Source: Oenococcus oeni DSM 20252 = AWRIB129 (GTDB lineage: Bacteria > Bacillota > Bacilli > Lactobacillales > Lactobacillaceae). From it: a stretch of 39,989 nt of DNA. A program made the position numbers and the translations under genes. Under the pieces are notes generated by a model, which saw only the letters and a program-made list of their open reading frames with translations, was not told the DNA's origin and did not search any database. The stretch is taken from assembly GCF_000372485.1 (NCBI RefSeq), contig NZ_AQVA01000011.1:33807-73795 (forward strand), in the 5' to 3' direction. This document shows, in pieces, positions 8,099 to 18,529 of this stretch (positions within the stretch are counted from its first letter, which is position 1; every line of letters begins with the position of its first letter).

Positions 8099-8122
8099 AG
8101 CAGGATATTTGGTCCTTGTCGA
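8094..8122 (-). promoter_or_regulatory. Promoter of the Phe-leader/MFS transcript
   Basis: TCGACA (8122-8117), 17 bp spacer, TATCAT (8099-8094) on the minus strand; each hexamer has one mismatch to consensus. It lies directly after pyrD. Confidence 0.6.
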
Positions 8123-8126
8123 GAAT

Positions 8127-9065
8127 TTATGCAATTAATTTCAGTTTACCCCTGACTTGTCTTAAATCAGTAATTCCTTTATCAGCAAAAATTTCTTCAA
8201 GTTCCTTTTCCAATCGAGCGAATACCGTCGGTCCTTCGATTCCTAATTGAGAACCAACCGAAACCAGGTCGGCTCCGCATAAAAGATGATCATAAACGTC
8301 TCTACCATTAGTTACTCCACCGGTAGCGATAATTTTAATCTGTGGATGGAGGCGTTGGCGCAAAGCCCTAACATTTGCCAAAGCAGTAGCTTTGATTTGT
8401 TTCCCACCTAATCCGCCAAAACCATCTTTGGGTTTAATCATAACCGTATCTGTTTCTGGATCAATTACAAGTCCATTACCAACCGAATTAATCGCATTAA
8501 CGTAAGCCAAGGGATAATCATTCAAGATAGCGGCAATTTGATCAAAATGTGCAATATCGAAATAGGGTGGAAGTTTAACGCCAAGCGGCTTTGAATAAAA
8601 AGCAAAAACGTTGTCTAAAATTTCTCTTGTAGCAGCAAAATCATAAGCAATTTGCGGCTTTCCGGAAACGTTGGGACAAGACAAATTTAATTCGGTCAGG
8701 CCGGAAAAATCGCTGGCTTGTAATTTTTTTAAATTATCGATGATTTCTTTTTGACAAAGACCGACAATCGAGAAAAGCGTCGGCAATTTCAAACTGTGTT
8801 TTAAAACATAATTCAAATAATAATCAATTCCAAGATTAGGCAAACCCATCGAATTTATTGTGTTGTGTTCGACAGAATTTTCAAAATAGCGGGGCTCAGA
8901 ATTACCCGACCTCTCTTTTGCAGTTGCAGATTTGGTAATGACTGCCCCAGCACAGGGAGCATTTTGAATTTGTTCCAGCTCTTCAAATGTTTGGCAGTAT
9001 ACACCAGCTGCGTTAATAAATAAATGATGAAAAACCTGATTAGCAATTTTTGTCGTATAGTCCAT
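8127..9065 (-). CDS. pyrD: Dihydroorotate dehydrogenase, class 1A
   Basis: The ATG at 9065 follows GGAGGAG and begins MDYTTKIANQ; the longer frame from 9116 overlaps pyrE and is rejected. The 312-residue protein shows NAAGVYCQT, ITKSATAKERSGN, INSMGLPNLG, the catalytic-loop cysteine in ELNLSCPNVSGKPQ, and the FMN phosphate site ATGGV...GA. These are class 1A (PyrDA) features: cytosolic, FMN-only, fumarate as acceptor, converting dihydroorotate to orotate. Consistently, no pyrK is present in the operon. The gene starts one base after pyrE and is the last of the operon. Confidence 0.95.
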   Translation of the reverse strand: MDYTTKIANQVFHHLFINAAGVYCQTFEELEQIQNAPCAGAVITKSATAKERSGNSEPRYFENSVEHNTINSMGLPNLGIDYYLNYVLKHSLKLPTLFSIVGLCQKEIIDNLKKLQASDFSGLTELNLSCPNVSGKPQIAYDFAATREILDNVFAFYSKPLGVKLPPYFDIAHFDQIAAILNDYPLAYVNAINSVGNGLVIDPETDTVMIKPKDGFGGLGGKQIKATALANVRALRQRLHPQIKIIATGGVTNGRDVYDHLLCGADLVSVGSQLGIEGPTVFARLEKELEEIFADKGITDLRQVRGKLKLIA

Positions 9066-9066
9066 C

Positions 9067-9702
9067 TTAACTCCTCCAGCTATTTTGATCTTTTTGCCAT
9101 TCGCGCAAAGTTTCAATTTCAGTTTCTTTCAATTCGCCACGATCGATTGCTGCTTCGATTAGTTGGGAGTAAGTCGTTAATGATTTAAAACTTAAACCGG
9201 CTGCGCTAAAATTTTTCTCAGCTGCTGACAATTCATAAGAAAAAATCGATACAATTCCAAGCACATTTGCGCCGGCTTCCTGAACAGTCCGAGCCGCTGC
9301 CAATACAGAACCTCCGGTCGAGATCAAATCATCGATTAAAACAAGTTTTTTGTTATCGACCTGTGCTCCTTCTATTTGATGTTTGGAACCATGATCTTTG
9401 GCTTTTGAACGAACATAAATCATCGGTTTATTCATTCGATCAGAGACAAAAGCAGCATGAGGAATTCCAGCTGTCGCGACTCCACCAATGATTTCAACAT
9501 CGGGATAATTGCTAATAATCAATTCTGACAGACCATCAGCGATATTTTTGCGAATAGTGGGATAAGCAATCGTCATTCGATTATCGGTATAAATCGGACT
9601 GATAATTCCGGAAGCCCAGGTGAAGGGGTCCTTCGGCGAAAATTTAACTGCCGATATATCAAGCAAATCGTTGGCAACTTTTTTTGAGTAGTTTATTTCC
9701 AT
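9067..9702 (-). CDS. pyrE: Orotate phosphoribosyltransferase
   Basis: A protein of 211 residues, full length. The PRPP-binding loop VLIDDLISTGGS is near residue 120, and YVRSKAKDHGSKHQIEG supplies the flexible catalytic loop lysines. It joins orotate and PRPP to make OMP. The ATG overlaps the pyrF stop by one base (TAATG), a sign of coupled translation. Confidence 0.96.
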   Translation of the reverse strand: MEINYSKKVANDLLDISAVKFSPKDPFTWASGIISPIYTDNRMTIAYPTIRKNIADGLSELIISNYPDVEIIGGVATAGIPHAAFVSDRMNKPMIYVRSKAKDHGSKHQIEGAQVDNKKLVLIDDLISTGGSVLAAARTVQEAGANVLGIVSIFSYELSAAEKNFSAAGLSFKSLTTYSQLIEAAIDRGELKETEIETLREWQKDQNSWRS

Positions 9703-10388
9703 TATTCAAATTCCTCCAAAATTTTTCGATAGACAGACAAGGGGTCTGCTGCCTGAGTTATTGATCGCCCGACAACCAATCCACTTGCTCCGAACTCTTT
9801 AGCTTTCTTAGGCGTCGTAATTCTAATTTGATCGCCATTTTGATCATTGAACAAGCGGATTCCCGGTGTAATTTTCAGAAAATCATCCGGCGTTATTTGC
9901 TTGATTATATTTGCTTCCAGAGGCGAAGAAATCGTTCCGTCAACCCCCGCCAATAAAGCCAATTGCGTCAAATGTTTGACGGATTGTTCAATTGTTGCAC
10001 TGGTTAATTGAGTACCACGCATTTCGTTTGCACTTATAGAAGTCAATTGAGTGACAGCTAATAATTTTATTTTCCCCTCAGCGGCATCGACAGCTGCTTC
10101 CATCATTTTTAATCCGCCAAGACTATGGATCGTTAAGTACTGAACATCCAAAGCCAGCAAAGACCTAACCGCTGCGGCCACTGTATGAGGAATATCGTAT
10201 AGTTTTAAATCAAGGAAAACTTTGTAGCCTTTTTGCCTTAACTGTTGAATAATTTTCGGTCCTTCGGCATAAAAAAGTTCCATGCCGACTTTAACAGCTG
10301 GTTTTTCATGACTAGGAAATTTGTTCAGAAAATCGAAAGCAGTTTTTAAATTAGGAAAATCCAAAGCGATAAAAACGGGTTTGTTCAT
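9702..10388 (-). CDS. pyrF: Orotidine 5'-phosphate decarboxylase
   Basis: A protein of 228 residues. The catalytic motif [11 protein letters not shown] (the Asp-Lys-Asp array, about residue 60) is intact, as are ALDFPN at the N-terminus and TPGIR and GLVVGRSI near the end, which bind phosphate. It decarboxylates OMP to UMP, the last step of the pathway. The start overlaps the carB stop by 4 nt. Confidence 0.96.
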   Translation of the reverse strand: MNKPVFIALDFPNLKTAFDFLNKFPSHEKPAVKVGMELFYAEGPKIIQQLRQKGYKVFLDLKLYDIPHTVAAAVRSLLALDVQYLTIHSLGGLKMMEAAVDAAEGKIKLLAVTQLTSISANEMRGTQLTSATIEQSVKHLTQLALLAGVDGTISSPLEANIIKQITPDDFLKITPGIRLFNDQNGDQIRITTPKKAKEFGASGLVVGRSITQAADPLSVYRKILEEFE

Positions 10389-13300
10389 GATTTATCTCCT
10401 TTATTAATTGCCGAAACATTGAAGGATCTGCTTTCAAGAACCTGCAAAAAGGCTGCTACCGTATCCAGTGAAGTAAAGAGGGGGACGCCGTTTTCAATCG
10501 CGGCTGCTCTGATAGCCCGGCCATCAGATTCCAGCGGTTCGTCTGTTTTCAATCGATTAATAACAATTTGTAATTTGCCCTGGCGCATGGCCGTGACCGG
10601 ATTCAATTGATCTTCGGATATTTTACCCAGTTGTCTAACCGGCAAATGGTTTTCATGAAGAAAACTGCTTGTCCCAGCGGTCGCCCAAAGAACATAACCT
10701 AATTCATCAAAACGTTTTGCTAGAGCAAGCGCTTCTTTTTTATCCCGATCGGCAATTGTGAAAAGGACATTGCCGTGTTCGTGAACTTTAAAGCCGGCTG
10801 CCACAAAAGCTTTATAAAGAGCCTTGGCCAGATTTCGATCGACTCCCATAACTTCACCGGTCGATTTCATTTCCGGACCCAAAGAAGAATCGACTTTAGG
10901 CAATTTATTAAAAGAAAAGACCAGGGCTTTCACATAGACAAGTTTTTTGGGTGCCATCAAACCGCTTTTAAAACCCAGATCGGCTAATTTTTCACCAAGC
11001 ATAACCCGAGTTGCTAATTGGGCCAAAGGTAGATCGGTTGCTTTGGAAATAAAAGGAAGAGTCCTGGAGGCTCGAGGATTGACTTCAATTACATAGGCCT
11101 GTTGTTCGTGAATCACAAATTGAACATTCATTAAACCAATTGTGTGAAGTTCTTTGGCTAATTTAAAAGCCGCATCCAACATCTGTTCTTGCACATTCTG
11201 GTCCAAATACTGAGACGGATAAACCGACATCGAATCTCCGGAATGGACACCGGCCCGTTCGATGTGCTCCATAATACCGGGAACAATAATCGTTTGTCCA
11301 TCGCTTAATAGATCGATTTCAGCTTCCCGAACGGTTAAATAGGAATCAATTAAAACCGGATGTTTTAAAGAAACTTTCACAGCTCTTTTCATATAGTCGG
11401 ATAGATCTTGGCGATTTGTCACAATTTCCATTGCCCGACCGCCCAGAACATAAGAAGGACGAATCAAAAGTGGATAGCCGACCTCTTCTGCTACAGATAA
11501 GGCTTGAGTGACCGTCGTCGCTGTTTTCCCGAAAGGTTGGGATAGATCGAGTTTTTTAATTACCTGATTGAAGTCTTCTCGATCCTCAGATCGATTAATA
11601 TCTTTTAGACTGGTTCCCAAAAGCTTGACACCGTTATTTTCCAAACGCCCAGCCAAATTAATCGCTGTTTGCCCGCCGAACTGAACCACGACACCAATTG
11701 GTTTTTCCAAATCAATAACATTTAAAACATCTTCCAAAGTTAATGGTTCGAAATAGAGTTTATCGGAAACGGAAAAATCGGTTGAAACAGTTTCTGGGTT
11801 GGAATTAATTACAATTGCTTTATAACCGGCTTTTTGAATTGCCTTAACACAATGAACGGTGGCGTAATCGAATTCAACTCCTTGACCGATTCTGATCGGT
11901 CCGGAACCAACTACCAAAACACTTGGGCGTTTTTCTTTCAACGATTCGTTTTCCAACTCGTAGGTTGAATAATAATAGGGAGTTTTTGAAGAAAATTCAC
12001 CGGCAACCGTATCGACCATTTTATAAACAGGAAATAAATCTTCCTTTTTTCTTAAATGACGCAGTTCTTTTTCTTCAAGCTGCCAATAACGGGCGATCGT
12101 CACATCGGGAAAACCGTTTTCTTTAGCGATTTTAAGGATTTTGAAATCAAGAACATGCATTTTTAATTCTTTTTCGATTTCAATTAGATGCAGAATCTTG
12201 TCCAAAAAGAATTCATCAATTTGACTTTTCTCGTGAATTTGCCCAATCGTGATGCCCCTTCTCAATAAATCAGCGACCATAAAGAGCCGTTCGTCGGTTG
12301 CGGGCATTAAGCGATTGAGCAAATCTTGATTTCTTAAATCGCTATAAGTTAAGTCATCGAGAGCGAAAGTGCCAATCTCTAAAGAACGGATAGCTTTCAT
12401 CAAGGCAGTTTCAAAATTTCTGCCGATCGCCATTACTTCGCCAGTCGCCTTCATCTGTGTACCGAGTTCTCGGTCAGCCTCGGTAAACTTGTCAAAAGGC
12501 CAACGAGGAATTTTTACGGCCACATAATCCAAAGCCGGTTCAAATTCGGCCTTTGTTGTTCCGGTAACAGGATTAACAATCTCGTCCAGAGTCAAACCAA
12601 TGGCGATCTTGGCAGCCATTTTCGCGATCGGATAGCCGGTCGCCTTGCTGGCCAGAGCTGAAGAGCGCGAAACACGTGGATTAACTTCAATAATGTAATA
12701 ACGAAGACTATCAGGGTCCAAAGCAAGTTGAATATTGACGCCACCTTCAATTTTTAAAGCACGAATAATTTTTAAAGCAGCATCTCTAAGCATTTGATAT
12801 TCCCGATCAGAAAGAGTCTGAACTGGAGAGACAACAATCGAATCGACGGTATGAATACCAACTGGATCGAAGTTTTCCATTGAAGCAACGATCAGAGCGT
12901 TATCATTGCCATCACGCATAACTTCAAATTCTATTTCTTTATAGCCAGCAATTGATTTTTCAATTAAAACTTGGGTAACCGGTGATAACTCCAAACCGTT
13001 TTTGGCAACTTCTGTTAATTGTTCGCTATTTTCAACAATTTCGCCACCGGTGCCGCCCAAAGTATATGCCGGACGAACGATTATCGGGTAACCAATTTGA
13101 TCGGCAAAATGCACAGCTTGTTCAAGCGTTCTGGCAATCCTTGATTCGGGAACCGGTTCTTTTAAGGCTTCCATTAATTGTTTAAATTTTTCCCGGTCTT
13201 CGGCTGCTTCAATCGCCTTTAGTTTGGTTCCCAACAACTCGATTTTCAGTTCTTCTAAGATTCCGTCCTCGGCCAATTCTTTGGCAAGGTTCAAAGCCGT

Positions 13301-13579
13301 CTGACCGCCAATCGTTGCCAACAGTGCATCTGGACGCTCTTTACGAAGAATTCGTTTAATAAAAGGCAGCGTTAACGGTTCGATATAAACCTGATCGGCA
13401 ATTTCTGTATCGGTCATAATTGTTGCCGGATTAGAATTAACGAGAACCACCGAATAGCCTTCTTCTCTTAAAGACAAACTGGCTTGGGTTCCTGAATAAT
13501 CGAACTCGGCCGCTTGTCCAATAATGATTGGCCCGGAACCGATTACGAGTATTTTTTTAATATCAGCTCTTTTTGGCAT
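10385..13579 (-). CDS. carB: Carbamoyl-phosphate synthase large subunit
   Basis: 1064 residues, the normal length. Two homologous ATP-grasp halves are visible: the first begins [21 protein letters not shown], the second [20 protein letters not shown] near residue 555. Both carry the GYP-(I/L)-(I/L)-(V/I)-RP and EVNPR(V/A)SR motifs. The C-terminal allosteric (MGS-like) domain contains [10 protein letters not shown]. With CarA it makes carbamoyl phosphate from glutamine, bicarbonate and two ATP. The ATG overlaps carA by 17 nt. It belongs to the pyrimidine copy (pyrAB) by position. Confidence 0.97.
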   Translation of the reverse strand: MPKRADIKKILVIGSGPIIIGQAAEFDYSGTQASLSLREEGYSVVLVNSNPATIMTDTEIADQVYIEPLTLPFIKRILRKERPDALLATIGGQTALNLAKELAEDGILEELKIELLGTKLKAIEAAEDREKFKQLMEALKEPVPESRIARTLEQAVHFADQIGYPIIVRPAYTLGGTGGEIVENSEQLTEVAKNGLELSPVTQVLIEKSIAGYKEIEFEVMRDGNDNALIVASMENFDPVGIHTVDSIVVSPVQTLSDREYQMLRDAALKIIRALKIEGGVNIQLALDPDSLRYYIIEVNPRVSRSSALASKATGYPIAKMAAKIAIGLTLDEIVNPVTGTTKAEFEPALDYVAVKIPRWPFDKFTEADRELGTQMKATGEVMAIGRNFETALMKAIRSLEIGTFALDDLTYSDLRNQDLLNRLMPATDERLFMVADLLRRGITIGQIHEKSQIDEFFLDKILHLIEIEKELKMHVLDFKILKIAKENGFPDVTIARYWQLEEKELRHLRKKEDLFPVYKMVDTVAGEFSSKTPYYYSTYELENESLKEKRPSVLVVGSGPIRIGQGVEFDYATVHCVKAIQKAGYKAIVINSNPETVSTDFSVSDKLYFEPLTLEDVLNVIDLEKPIGVVVQFGGQTAINLAGRLENNGVKLLGTSLKDINRSEDREDFNQVIKKLDLSQPFGKTATTVTQALSVAEEVGYPLLIRPSYVLGGRAMEIVTNRQDLSDYMKRAVKVSLKHPVLIDSYLTVREAEIDLLSDGQTIIVPGIMEHIERAGVHSGDSMSVYPSQYLDQNVQEQMLDAAFKLAKELHTIGLMNVQFVIHEQQAYVIEVNPRASRTLPFISKATDLPLAQLATRVMLGEKLADLGFKSGLMAPKKLVYVKALVFSFNKLPKVDSSLGPEMKSTGEVMGVDRNLAKALYKAFVAAGFKVHEHGNVLFTIADRDKKEALALAKRFDELGYVLWATAGTSSFLHENHLPVRQLGKISEDQLNPVTAMRQGKLQIVINRLKTDEPLESDGRAIRAAAIENGVPLFTSLDTVAAFLQVLESRSFNVSAINKGDKS

Positions 13580-14654
13580 TTTGTCTCCCTTTGTTTTCGT
13601 TAATCAACTGAATAAAATCGTCATAAAGATAGTCTGTATCGTGGGGTCCAGGAGCAGCATCCGGATGAAACTGAACCGAAAAGGCCGGATATTTAGTTGA
13701 CTTCAATCCTTCAATAGTTTGATCGTTGACCTCTCTGTAAGTGACCAGTAGATCGGTGTTCGCTAGGGATTTTTCATCAAAGGCATAACCATGATTTTGG
13801 GCCGTAAAATCCAAACGTTTGGAATCAATCGATCTAACCGCATGATTAAAACCACGATGACCGAATTTCATCTTATAAGTTGAAGCTCCATTGGCCAGAG
13901 CAAAAAGCTGGTGGCCTAAGCAAATTCCAAACAGTGGTTTTGCTTCCTGCAATCTTTTAATCAATGGAAGAGCATAAGCTACCGAATCGGGATTCCCTGG
14001 TCCGTTGGATAGCAAGACTCCATCCGGATTGGCATTTAAAACAATTTTTGCCGAGGTGTCCGGTGGAAAAACAATTACATTGCAATGCCGTTTTGCCAAA
14101 GAAAACAAAATGGAATTCTTCAGACCAAAATCAATCACGGCGATCGTTGGTCCATTGGAAGGGTCCTGGTAGGCGGTCCGACTGGCAACCTCTTTAACTT
14201 GTTGGTCTGAAAAACGACTGGCTTGTAATTCCTTTAAACTACTATCGTTTACCTGATCAATAATACAAGCCTTCATAACACCGAACTCTCTGATCTCTTT
14301 GGTCAAAGCTCGTGTATCGATCCCACTGATAATCGGCATCCCAACATTTTCAGCCCACTGGCCTAAAGACATATCCATACGCCAGTTGCTTGGCCGCCTG
14401 GCTAGTTCATGAACTACGATCGCCGAGGCCGTTGGATTAAGACTTTCAAAATCATCACGATTAATTCCATAATTACCAATTAGTGGATAAGTAAAGACAA
14501 TTATCTGACCATGATAGGAAGGATCGGTAATCGTCTCCTGATAACCAGTCATCCCTGTATTAAAAACCAATTCCCCTTTGGCTTTTTTAAGAGAACCAAA
14601 TCCCTGACCGGAATATATCGAACCATTCTCCAAAAGAAGGTAGCGTTTGACCAT
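13563..14654 (-). CDS. carA: Carbamoyl-phosphate synthase small subunit
   Basis: 363 residues. The N-terminal domain has [12 protein letters not shown]; the C-terminal class I glutamine amidotransferase domain has the nucleophile in FGICLGHQL (about residue 240) and the histidine in [12 protein letters not shown]. The Glu usual two residues after that His in the E. coli enzyme (HPEAS) is Asp here, a substitution I believe occurs in lactobacilli but cannot check. It supplies ammonia to CarB. Its start overlaps the pyrC stop by one base. Confidence 0.96.
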   Translation of the reverse strand: MVKRYLLLENGSIYSGQGFGSLKKAKGELVFNTGMTGYQETITDPSYHGQIIVFTYPLIGNYGINRDDFESLNPTASAIVVHELARRPSNWRMDMSLGQWAENVGMPIISGIDTRALTKEIREFGVMKACIIDQVNDSSLKELQASRFSDQQVKEVASRTAYQDPSNGPTIAVIDFGLKNSILFSLAKRHCNVIVFPPDTSAKIVLNANPDGVLLSNGPGNPDSVAYALPLIKRLQEAKPLFGICLGHQLFALANGASTYKMKFGHRGFNHAVRSIDSKRLDFTAQNHGYAFDEKSLANTDLLVTYREVNDQTIEGLKSTKYPAFSVQFHPDAAPGPHDTDYLYDDFIQLINENKGRQNAKKS

Positions 14655-15946
14655 TATTTTTCATCTCCTTTTGCATAAACTTGTTGCCCATTAACCCAGG
14701 TTCTTTCTGTTTGTCCATAAACCTTCCAGCCGATAAAAGGACTGTTGCTGGCCTTTGAAGCAAACTCATTGGCCTTGATTTCATGAAGATGACGAATATC
14801 AAACAAAGCCAGATCAGCAACTTGTCCAATGGCTATTTCCCTGGCAACATCTTTTAAAGCGAAAATGTCCGCCGGCCGTTGATTCATAGCCTTTAACAAT
14901 TGGCGCAAACTCATAATTCCCGGTTTGACCAGATGGGTATATAAAAGTTGAAAACTAGTTTCAATTCCGGTAACTCCATTTGGAGCTGTTAAAATACTCT
15001 GTGCTTTCTCTTCTTTGGTATGCGGAGCATGATCAGTTGCAACGATATCGATCGTGCCATCCAATAAACCAGCCAATAAAGCCGCCCGATCATCAGGAGA
15101 ACGAAGCGGCGGATTCATCTTCATCAAGGAATTGTCATTTGTAATCATACTGTCGTCCAGCAATAAATGGTGTGGCGATACTTCGGCAGTGACATCAATC
15201 CGGTGTTCCTTAGCAATTCTGATCAATTCGACACTCTCGGCAGCTGATACATGAGCCATATGGTATTGTGCCCCGGTTGCTTTGGCAATCATTAAATCAC
15301 GTGCCAGTTGAGAAGTTTCGCTTAATTTCTTCGCGCCCGGAAAACCTAAATTCTTGGAGGCTAATCCGGCATTGACCACTCCGCCGTGTATTAAAGAATT
15401 ATCTTCAACGTGTGCCACAAGAACTTTGCCTGCTGCTTTAGCAGCCAACATTGCTTGGTACATAGTATCGGCGGTCTGGACACCTTTGCCATCGTTGGTA
15501 AAAGCAATTGCTCCAAGGGCTGACAATGCAGGAATGTTGTCGATTTTATTAGCTGTTAGACCAGTTGAAATCGCTGCATATTGTTTAATTTTGATGATTC
15601 CGTCTTGTTGGTTAAGAGCTTGAACCTGTTTAAAAACCTCAACATTATCAATGACCGGATTTAAGTTAGGCATTGCAAAGACCGTCGTAAAACCACCACG
15701 AGCTGCTACTTTGGATCCGCTGGCAATTGTTTCTTTTTCCGGAAAACCCGGTTCCCTGAAGTGAACATGAACATCGATTAATCCTGGCAGCAACAAAGCA
15801 CCTTTTGCATCGACGATAAAGTCCGCTTTATTGGAAAGCCCATCGCCAATTGCAGAAATTTTTCCTTTCTCAATAAAAAGATCGCGTTTAAGAAAGCTAT
15901 TTTCACCAACCAAAATTTGGGCGTTCTTAATTAAAGTCGAATTCAT
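14654..15946 (-). CDS. pyrC: Dihydroorotase (type I)
   Basis: 430 residues. The metal site motif DVHVHFREPG is near residue 58, HVSAAESVELI and DHAPHTKEEK supply further ligands and the catalytic Asp, and FAMPNLNPV binds substrate. It closes carbamoyl aspartate to dihydroorotate. Length and motifs fit the Bacillus-like type I enzyme rather than the short E. coli type. The gene overlaps the end of pyrB by a few bases. Confidence 0.96.
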   Translation of the reverse strand: MNSTLIKNAQILVGENSFLKRDLFIEKGKISAIGDGLSNKADFIVDAKGALLLPGLIDVHVHFREPGFPEKETIASGSKVAARGGFTTVFAMPNLNPVIDNVEVFKQVQALNQQDGIIKIKQYAAISTGLTANKIDNIPALSALGAIAFTNDGKGVQTADTMYQAMLAAKAAGKVLVAHVEDNSLIHGGVVNAGLASKNLGFPGAKKLSETSQLARDLMIAKATGAQYHMAHVSAAESVELIRIAKEHRIDVTAEVSPHHLLLDDSMITNDNSLMKMNPPLRSPDDRAALLAGLLDGTIDIVATDHAPHTKEEKAQSILTAPNGVTGIETSFQLLYTHLVKPGIMSLRQLLKAMNQRPADIFALKDVAREIAIGQVADLALFDIRHLHEIKANEFASKASNSPFIGWKVYGQTERTWVNGQQVYAKGDEK

Positions 15947-16869
15947 TTACCGACCCCGCTTATTAAAGATGGAATGGTTAGCGAATTCAAAATTGCCATT
16001 CGAGCATAAACGCCATTTTTCATTTGTTGGAAAATACGAGATTTATCAGACTCGACCAAATCACTATCAATTTCAACATCCCGGTTAACCGGTGCTGGAT
16101 GCATAATAATCGCATTACTCTTTAGCTTTCGATAACGATCTTGTGTTAAACCATAGTCTTCATGATATTTATCAATTGTAAAATCTTGATTTTCTTCGTC
16201 TGTCAGACGTTCATGCTGAACTCTTAACAACATAATTACGTCCTGTTTTCCAAGATCTTTGTCGATATCAACAAAGGACCCAAATTGTTCCAATGATTGA
16301 TCCTGCCATTCTTTGGGACCGGAGAAAGTCACTTCGACACCTAAACGATTTAATATTTCTGCATTTGATCGAGCGACACGCGAATGGTATATATCGCCAA
16401 TAATACGAACTCTCAATCCAACAAAATTCTCAAAGTGTTCGACGATCGTCATCAAGTCCAATAGGCTTTGTGAGGGATGCTGGCCATTGCCATCCCCAGC
16501 ATTCACCAACTTAGGAACTTCTTTGCCGGCCATTTCGTAAAAAGGCTGGTACCAGTCACGAAGGCTGTGTCTAATAACGATTGTATCGATGCCGATTGCT
16601 TTAAGTGTTTTCAGAGTATCTTCAAGACTTTCACCTTTTGTTGCCGAGGACTTGTTGGGATCGATCACAATTCGCTGATAACCCAATTTCATTTCTGCCA
16701 TTTGAAAACTGGTCGCCGTTCTGGTTGAATTCTCAAAAAAGAGATTGGCAACAACCTGCCGATTTATCACGGGTATAAATTGACCGCTTTTAAATAATAA
16801 AGCTTGGTGAATCATTGATAACAACTCCTGATTCGATAAGTCGTTAATGTTCACAAAAACATTTGCCAT
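15943..16869 (-). CDS. pyrB: Aspartate carbamoyltransferase catalytic subunit
   Basis: The ATG at 16869 (MANVFVNIND) follows AAAAGGAG; the frame from 16902 begins in the terminator and is rejected. The protein has 308 residues with the carbamoyl phosphate loop FFENSTRTATSF, GDGNGQHPSQSLLDL and MHPAPVNRDVEI. It condenses aspartate with carbamoyl phosphate. It is first in the operon; no pyrI is present, as in other Gram-positives, and neither pyrR nor pyrP precedes it in this window. Confidence 0.96.
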   Translation of the reverse strand: MANVFVNINDLSNQELLSMIHQALLFKSGQFIPVINRQVVANLFFENSTRTATSFQMAEMKLGYQRIVIDPNKSSATKGESLEDTLKTLKAIGIDTIVIRHSLRDWYQPFYEMAGKEVPKLVNAGDGNGQHPSQSLLDLMTIVEHFENFVGLRVRIIGDIYHSRVARSNAEILNRLGVEVTFSGPKEWQDQSLEQFGSFVDIDKDLGKQDVIMLLRVQHERLTDEENQDFTIDKYHEDYGLTQDRYRKLKSNAIIMHPAPVNRDVEIDSDLVESDKSRIFQQMKNGVYARMAILNSLTIPSLISGVGK

Positions 16870-16894
16870 TTTATTCTCCTTTTTTCGTGCATAA

Positions 16895-16934
16895 AAAAAC
16901 AACTCCTAAATCAACGAAGACTTAGAAGTTGTTT
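16895..16934 (-). terminator. Attenuator terminator before pyrB
   Basis: On the minus strand AACAACTTCTAA pairs over 12 bp (one G-U) with TTAGGAGTTGTT across an 11 nt loop, followed by seven T. It lies between the pyr promoter and pyrB and so controls the whole operon. Confidence 0.88.
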
Positions 16935-16983
16935 TCCGAAACGAATTGATATTAATTGTTTGTTTGCAATGCGCTAGCATCAT
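16906..16983 (-). CDS. Possible leaderless leader peptide of the pyr operon (25 codons)
   Basis: Two ATG codons in a row (16983 and 16980) lie six bases past the -10 hexamer, at the expected transcription start, so the mRNA may begin with AUG and have no ribosome site. The frame encodes MMLAHCKQTININ..., runs through the terminator loop and stops at TAG 16908-16906, at the start of the terminator 3' arm region. A ribosome close behind RNA polymerase would prevent the hairpin, as in the E. coli pyrBI leader. Translation is not shown; confidence is modest. Confidence 0.4.
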   Translation of the reverse strand: MMLAHCKQTININSFRKTTSKSSLI

Positions 16984-16988
16984 TAAGA

Positions 16989-17016
16989 ATTATACACAAA
17001 ATTAGAAGACGGTCAA
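16989..17016 (-). promoter_or_regulatory. Promoter of the pyr operon
   Basis: TTGACC (17016-17011), 16 bp spacer, perfect TATAAT (16994-16989) on the minus strand. The -35 overlaps the last codons of the small membrane-protein gene upstream. Confidence 0.8.
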
Positions 17017-17235
17017 CAATCCGATTGCGATTCCAAAAACAGTAATAGTCGCCATTAAAATCGCCATTGTAATTGTTATATAATCAAAACGACTTTTCTT
17101 TTTTGACTTTGCGCTTGTGTCGGCAACCCGTCGACGAGCAGTAATAGAACGCTGTGCGAGAATTTCTTCAGGAGTTGGTTTGTTTTGCGCTCTGCGTATT
17201 TGTTTGCGAATTTCTTGTTTACGTGTTTGTGCCAT
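17002..17235 (-). CDS. Small basic membrane protein (possible DUF4044-like C-terminus)
   Basis: 77 residues: a very basic N-terminal half (KQEIRKQIRRAQ, RSITARRRV), then KKKSRFDYIT and one membrane helix (about 52-75) ending near the C-terminus. The KKKS-x-F-x-x-IT plus helix pattern recalls the short DUF4044 proteins of Lactobacillales, but this is weak. No function is known. The ribosome site is poor. The gene lies alone just before the pyr promoter. Confidence 0.6.
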   Translation of the reverse strand: MAQTRKQEIRKQIRRAQNKPTPEEILAQRSITARRRVADTSAKSKKKSRFDYITITMAILMATITVFGIAIGLLTVF

Positions 17236-17383
17236 TCTTCTATTCTAAAAGAAAATTAGGAACTTGCAAACATTTTAAGATTTATTTATTCCTCGCAAGA
17301 CAAATAGTAAAGACACAATAGCAAAAATAAGACACGTCATACATGGGGAAGGCTAAAAGAAACACAAAAAAACTTGAGAAATA

Positions 17384-18417
17384 TTAATTAATTGTTTTAA
17401 ATCTATTAATAACCGAATTCCTAATCACCAATTCATAATCGGATTTGATATTCCAAGAATTCTCATGGTTACAATCGATAATATCGTCCAATAATTTAGC
17501 CGCTCGGTAGGCAACTCCGCGCATGTTCTGTTCGACTGTCGAAAGGCTTGGAGACAAGAATTCAGAAACAGCAATATTGTCAAAAGCAAAAATTGATAAA
17601 TCTCTAGGCAAAATACGGCCTAACTCTTTGGCCGCTTTAATTACCCCAAGCGCCATCAAATCACTGGCAGAAAAAATTGCCGTGATTTCAGGATGCGATG
17701 ACAGAAGTTGTTTGGCTTTTTCATAAGCTAATGATTCGCTAAAATCAGCAAACTCAATAAAATCTTCCTTAACAGCAATATCATGTTCTATCAAAGCATC
17801 TTGGTAACCAAGCTGACGCTGCAAAGAAACACTGGCATATTTTGAACCGTTAATCATTCCAATTTGTTGGTGTCCGTTATCAATTAAAAAATCAGTAATT
17901 TCCATCCCAGCCGCACGATTATCAATTCCAATCGAACCAATTTTTGGATTTTTATTTTCCAAATCAATCAAAACGGTTGGAAAATCAGTCGACTGAATTT
18001 CTTCATAGTAAGGATCGGTTATTTTCAATCCCTGGACAATTGCTCCTGTGATATTGTGTTCCTGACAAAATTGTTTGAAACTTTTTTCTTTCTGTTCTTT
18101 TAAAGTCGTAGCATAAAAAACATACTGAGCAGCAATTTCATCACAAAAATCAAAAACTCCCAATGATACCTCGGCAGGTAAAGAAACTTTTTTGAAATAT
18201 CAATTTCATTCAAAATTAAAGCAATTGTTTTTTGTTTTTTATAAACCAAAGATCTGGCAGCGATATTAGGAGAATAACCCAGTCTTTCAACGACTTGGTT
18301 AACTTTTCTTTTTGTTTTTTCACTAATATCAGGATAATTGTTAAGAACGTGAGAAACAGTCGCCACGGAAACATCGGCTGCCTTTGCCACGTTTTTAATC
18401 GTGATTTTTTTATTCAT
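17384..18417 (-). pseudogene. LacI/GalR family sugar regulator, frameshifted
   Basis: The N-terminal part (18417 to about 18190) holds the HTH domain ITIKNVAKAADVSVATVSHVLNN and the hinge LGYSPNIAARSL. At the six-T run 18188-18193 (A6 on the coding strand) the frame breaks; reading on in the other frame gives VSLPAEVSLGVFDF and then a complete periplasmic-binding-like effector domain to 17384 (GAIVQGLKITD, FSASDLMALGVI, DLSIFAFDNI). An A7 tract would restore about 344 codons. It is the last gene of the sugar cluster and probably bound the two CTAAAACGTTTTAG operators at 24052 and 24808. Confidence 0.85.
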
Positions 18418-18529
18418 CGGTATTTAACAGCTTACTATAACTTGTGCTTCTATACACAAATACCCCTTTTTCCAAAAATATTCAACATTATTAAAAATAC
18501 TTTAATCCGTTAAAACCAAAAGCAGCAAT

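Noticed and set aside
16895-16990. PyrR-binding anti-antiterminator before pyrB
   Set aside because: The conserved purine-rich loop (TCCNGNGAGGYT type) is absent and the leader is only about 115 nt.
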